Below, piece after piece: positions 62,402-64,000 of a stretch of DNA of 64,000 bases. A program made the position numbers and the translations under genes. Origin of the DNA: Halomonas ramblicola (GTDB taxonomy: Bacteria; Pseudomonadota; Gammaproteobacteria; Pseudomonadales; Halomonadaceae); assembly GCF_030409215.1 (NCBI RefSeq), contig NZ_JAUFPL010000028.1:586406-650405 (forward strand). Reading direction: 5' to 3'. Every line of letters begins with the position of its first letter. Position 1 is the first letter of the stretch. A model generated the notes under the pieces. It saw only the letters and a program-made list of their open reading frames with translations, made no database searches and was not told the origin of the DNA.

Positions 62402-63865
62402 ATGGCTCGCAAGGATCACGCCCACCCCAAGTCCCGCCGCTGGCTGGCCTGGCTGGCCCTGCTGCTGGTGCTGGGCGCCGCGGTGGCGGCGATCGGCTGG
62501 TACAAGCTGTTCCGCGAGGAGCCCCAGCACCTCGAGGGCGTCGAGGCCTACTACCGCTACGGCTCCATCGGCACCGAACCGGAGGAGGGCCTGCCCTACT
62601 GGGTCTGGCGCGTGCTGCCGGAGGTGTTCCCGCAGCACCTGCCGGGCGATGGGGAGGACGCGGGCTACGCCGCCCTGGGCGTGGTCTGGGAGGAAGGCGA
62701 ACCCACGCCGGTGGGGTTCTCGCTGAAGACCATCGGCTTCCCGCGCATCGGCATCAACTGCGCGGCCTGCCACACCGCCACCTACCGCACGGCGCCGGAG
62801 GCCGAGCGCCGCATCGTGCCCGCCGGCCCCCATCAGACCTTCGATCCCCAGGCCTACCTGCGCTTCCTGGGCGACGCCGCCGCGGACCCGGACTTCACCG
62901 CCGACACCCTGCTGGCGGCCATCCAGGAAGAGACCGAGCTCTCCTGGCTCGACCGCCTGCTCTACCGCTTCCTGATCATCCCGCGCACCCGCGACGGGCT
63001 GCTGGAGCAGGCCGAGCGCTTCACCTGGACCGACGACCGGCCACGCTGGGGACCGGGGCGCATCGATCCCTTCAACCCGGTGAAGTTCCACCCCGACCTG
63101 CTGGCCCTGGACCCCGCCGAGGACGCCACCATCGGCAACTCCGACATCATGCCGCTGTGGGCCATGGACGAGCAGGAGGGCTACGCCCTGCACTGGGACG
63201 GGCTCAACGACTCCCTCACCGAGGTGGTGCTCAGCGGCGCCATCGGCGACGGCGCCCGCCCCGACTCCCTGCCGGTGGAGGCCTTGGGTGAACTGGAGAC
63301 CTACCTGCGCGAGCTGGCGCCGCCGCCCTACCCCTTCGACTCCCGGGACCGGCAGATGGCCGCGCGCGGCGAGGCGCTGTTCGCGGAGCACTGCGCGAAC
63401 TGCCACGGCCCCGAGGGGGCGCGCACCGGTACGGTGATCCCCCAGGAAGAGGTGGGCACCGACCGCCACCGCCTGGCGATGTGGACCGCCGAGGCCGCCG
63501 AACGCTACAACGCCTACGCCGAGGAGTACCCCTGGGACTTCGACGCCTTCGTCAAGACCGATGGCTACGTGGCCAAGCCCCTGACCGGCATCTGGCTGCG
63601 CGCGCCCTACCTGCACAACGGCTCGGTGCCCACGATCGAGGACCTGCTGCGCCCCGCCGAGGAGCGTCCCGAGGTGTTCTACCGCGGCTACGACGTCTAT
63701 CACCCCGAACGCCTGGGCTTCATCCACGAGGGCGAGGAGGCCGAGCGGCACGGCTTCCGCTACGACACCGCCGAGCCCGGCAACGGCAACGCCGGCCACG
63801 AGTACGGCACCGAGCTGCCGGCGGAGGACCGCGATGCGCTGGTCGAGTACCTCAAGACGCTCTAG
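62402..63865 (+). CDS. Membrane-anchored diheme cytochrome c peroxidase/RoxA-like protein (copy 2)
   Basis: 487 aa. One N-terminal membrane helix (residues ~14-34), then a periplasmic part with CAACH (120-124) and CANCH (331-335). Shared blocks with copy 1: YGSIGTEPEEGLP, WGPGRIDPFNPVKF, YALHWDGLNDSL, LWLRAPYLHNGSVPTIEDLL-like and EPGNGNAGHEYGTEL. Clearly paralogous but divergent. GGAGGAAG precedes the ATG at 62402. It is likely co-transcribed with the upstream membrane protein gene, opposite to the dioxygenase operon. Confidence 0.85.
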   Translation: MARKDHAHPKSRRWLAWLALLLVLGAAVAAIGWYKLFREEPQHLEGVEAYYRYGSIGTEPEEGLPYWVWRVLPEVFPQHLPGDGEDAGYAALGVVWEEGEPTPVGFSLKTIGFPRIGINCAACHTATYRTAPEAERRIVPAGPHQTFDPQAYLRFLGDAAADPDFTADTLLAAIQEETELSWLDRLLYRFLIIPRTRDGLLEQAERFTWTDDRPRWGPGRIDPFNPVKFHPDLLALDPAEDATIGNSDIMPLWAMDEQEGYALHWDGLNDSLTEVVLSGAIGDGARPDSLPVEALGELETYLRELAPPPYPFDSRDRQMAARGEALFAEHCANCHGPEGARTGTVIPQEEVGTDRHRLAMWTAEAAERYNAYAEEYPWDFDAFVKTDGYVAKPLTGIWLRAPYLHNGSVPTIEDLLRPAEERPEVFYRGYDVYHPERLGFIHEGEEAERHGFRYDTAEPGNGNAGHEYGTELPAEDRDALVEYLKTL

Positions 63866-64000
63866 GGGCGTTCACGGCTCCGGCGAGGGCAACGGCCCGG
63901 CGCCCCCGAGTTCGACAGATAGAAGCGTAAACCACTGATTAGCCTGGAAACGCGTTTTCAAAATTGGCACTACAAGCGTGATGCGGCAGGTGCCGGCACG

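Noticed and set aside
63866..64000. Start of another gene at the right edge
   Set aside because: No convincing start codon with ribosome-binding site in the last 135 bases.

Overview
The window is GC-rich, densely packed chromosomal DNA. It looks like a moderately halophilic gammaproteobacterium, most likely Halomonas or a close Halomonadaceae relative. This rests on overall protein character (acidic proteins, a SmoEFGK/MtlK-type polyol operon, a strong G/C bias at third codon positions) and not on a marker gene. No rRNA, tRNA, CRISPR array or intact insertion sequence was seen.

Layout. (1) Positions 1-14635, minus strand: a contractile phage-tail-like gene cluster (extracellular contractile injection system type, eCIS) that runs off the left edge. 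In transcription order it holds a small leader protein, sheath, tube, a T4 gp51-like protein, a Pro-rich disordered protein, a DUF4255 cap, an AAA+ ATPase, a CIS tube-baseplate adaptor, a LysM-like adaptor, a gpD-like hub, a gpV-like spike, a 126-aa unknown, a gp25 wedge, a gpJ-like wedge and a partial tail protein. No capsid, terminase, integrase or lysis genes are visible. (2) 14636-15253 is a long AT-richer leader, probably carrying the eCIS promoter. (3) 15254-17311: fructosamine-kinase-like enzyme, secreted fasciclin protein, NIF3-like protein. (4) 17334-28930: a ten-gene polyol operon (ABC transporter, HAD phosphatase, sorbitol-type SDR dehydrogenase, P-loop sugar kinase-like protein, mannitol/arabitol dehydrogenase, xylulokinase, transaldolase) with its SorC-type regulator and a palindromic operator. 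(5) 28982-31878: two NUDIX hydrolases, a 2OG-Fe(II) oxygenase and an M15 peptidase. (6) 31928-35612: a translationally coupled six-gene operon with a Tat-type substrate-binding protein, ATPase, permease, an IscU-like protein, a DsrE-like protein and a DUF488 protein, probably handling a sulfur- or thiol-related solute. (7) 35744-38866: LuxR-type TPR regulator and a bicovalent-type FAD oxidoreductase. (8) 38997-43160: two divergently transcribed paralogous CocE-type hydrolases. (9) 43174-52114: ATP-grasp ligase, unusual aconitase, hybrid kinase with a GGDEF response regulator, and a cystathionine beta-synthase/gamma-lyase pair for reverse transsulfuration. (10) 52181-55473: a cation/proton antiporter with visibly lower GC, a zinc metallopeptidase-like protein and a small Tyr-rich hypothetical.

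(11) 55708-63865 is the most interesting accessory region. An alpha-dioxygenase/cyclooxygenase-like heme oxygenase, a short protein with a degenerate P450-like C-terminus, an Old Yellow Enzyme reductase, two membrane-anchored diheme cytochrome c proteins and two small membrane proteins form a bidirectional seven-gene cluster. By analogy with eukaryotic oxylipin routes (dioxygenase, then P450-type hydroperoxide enzyme, then enone reductase), it could be a bacterial fatty-acid oxygenation/oxylipin-like pathway. That function is inference. The last 135 bases (63866-64000) show no gene.
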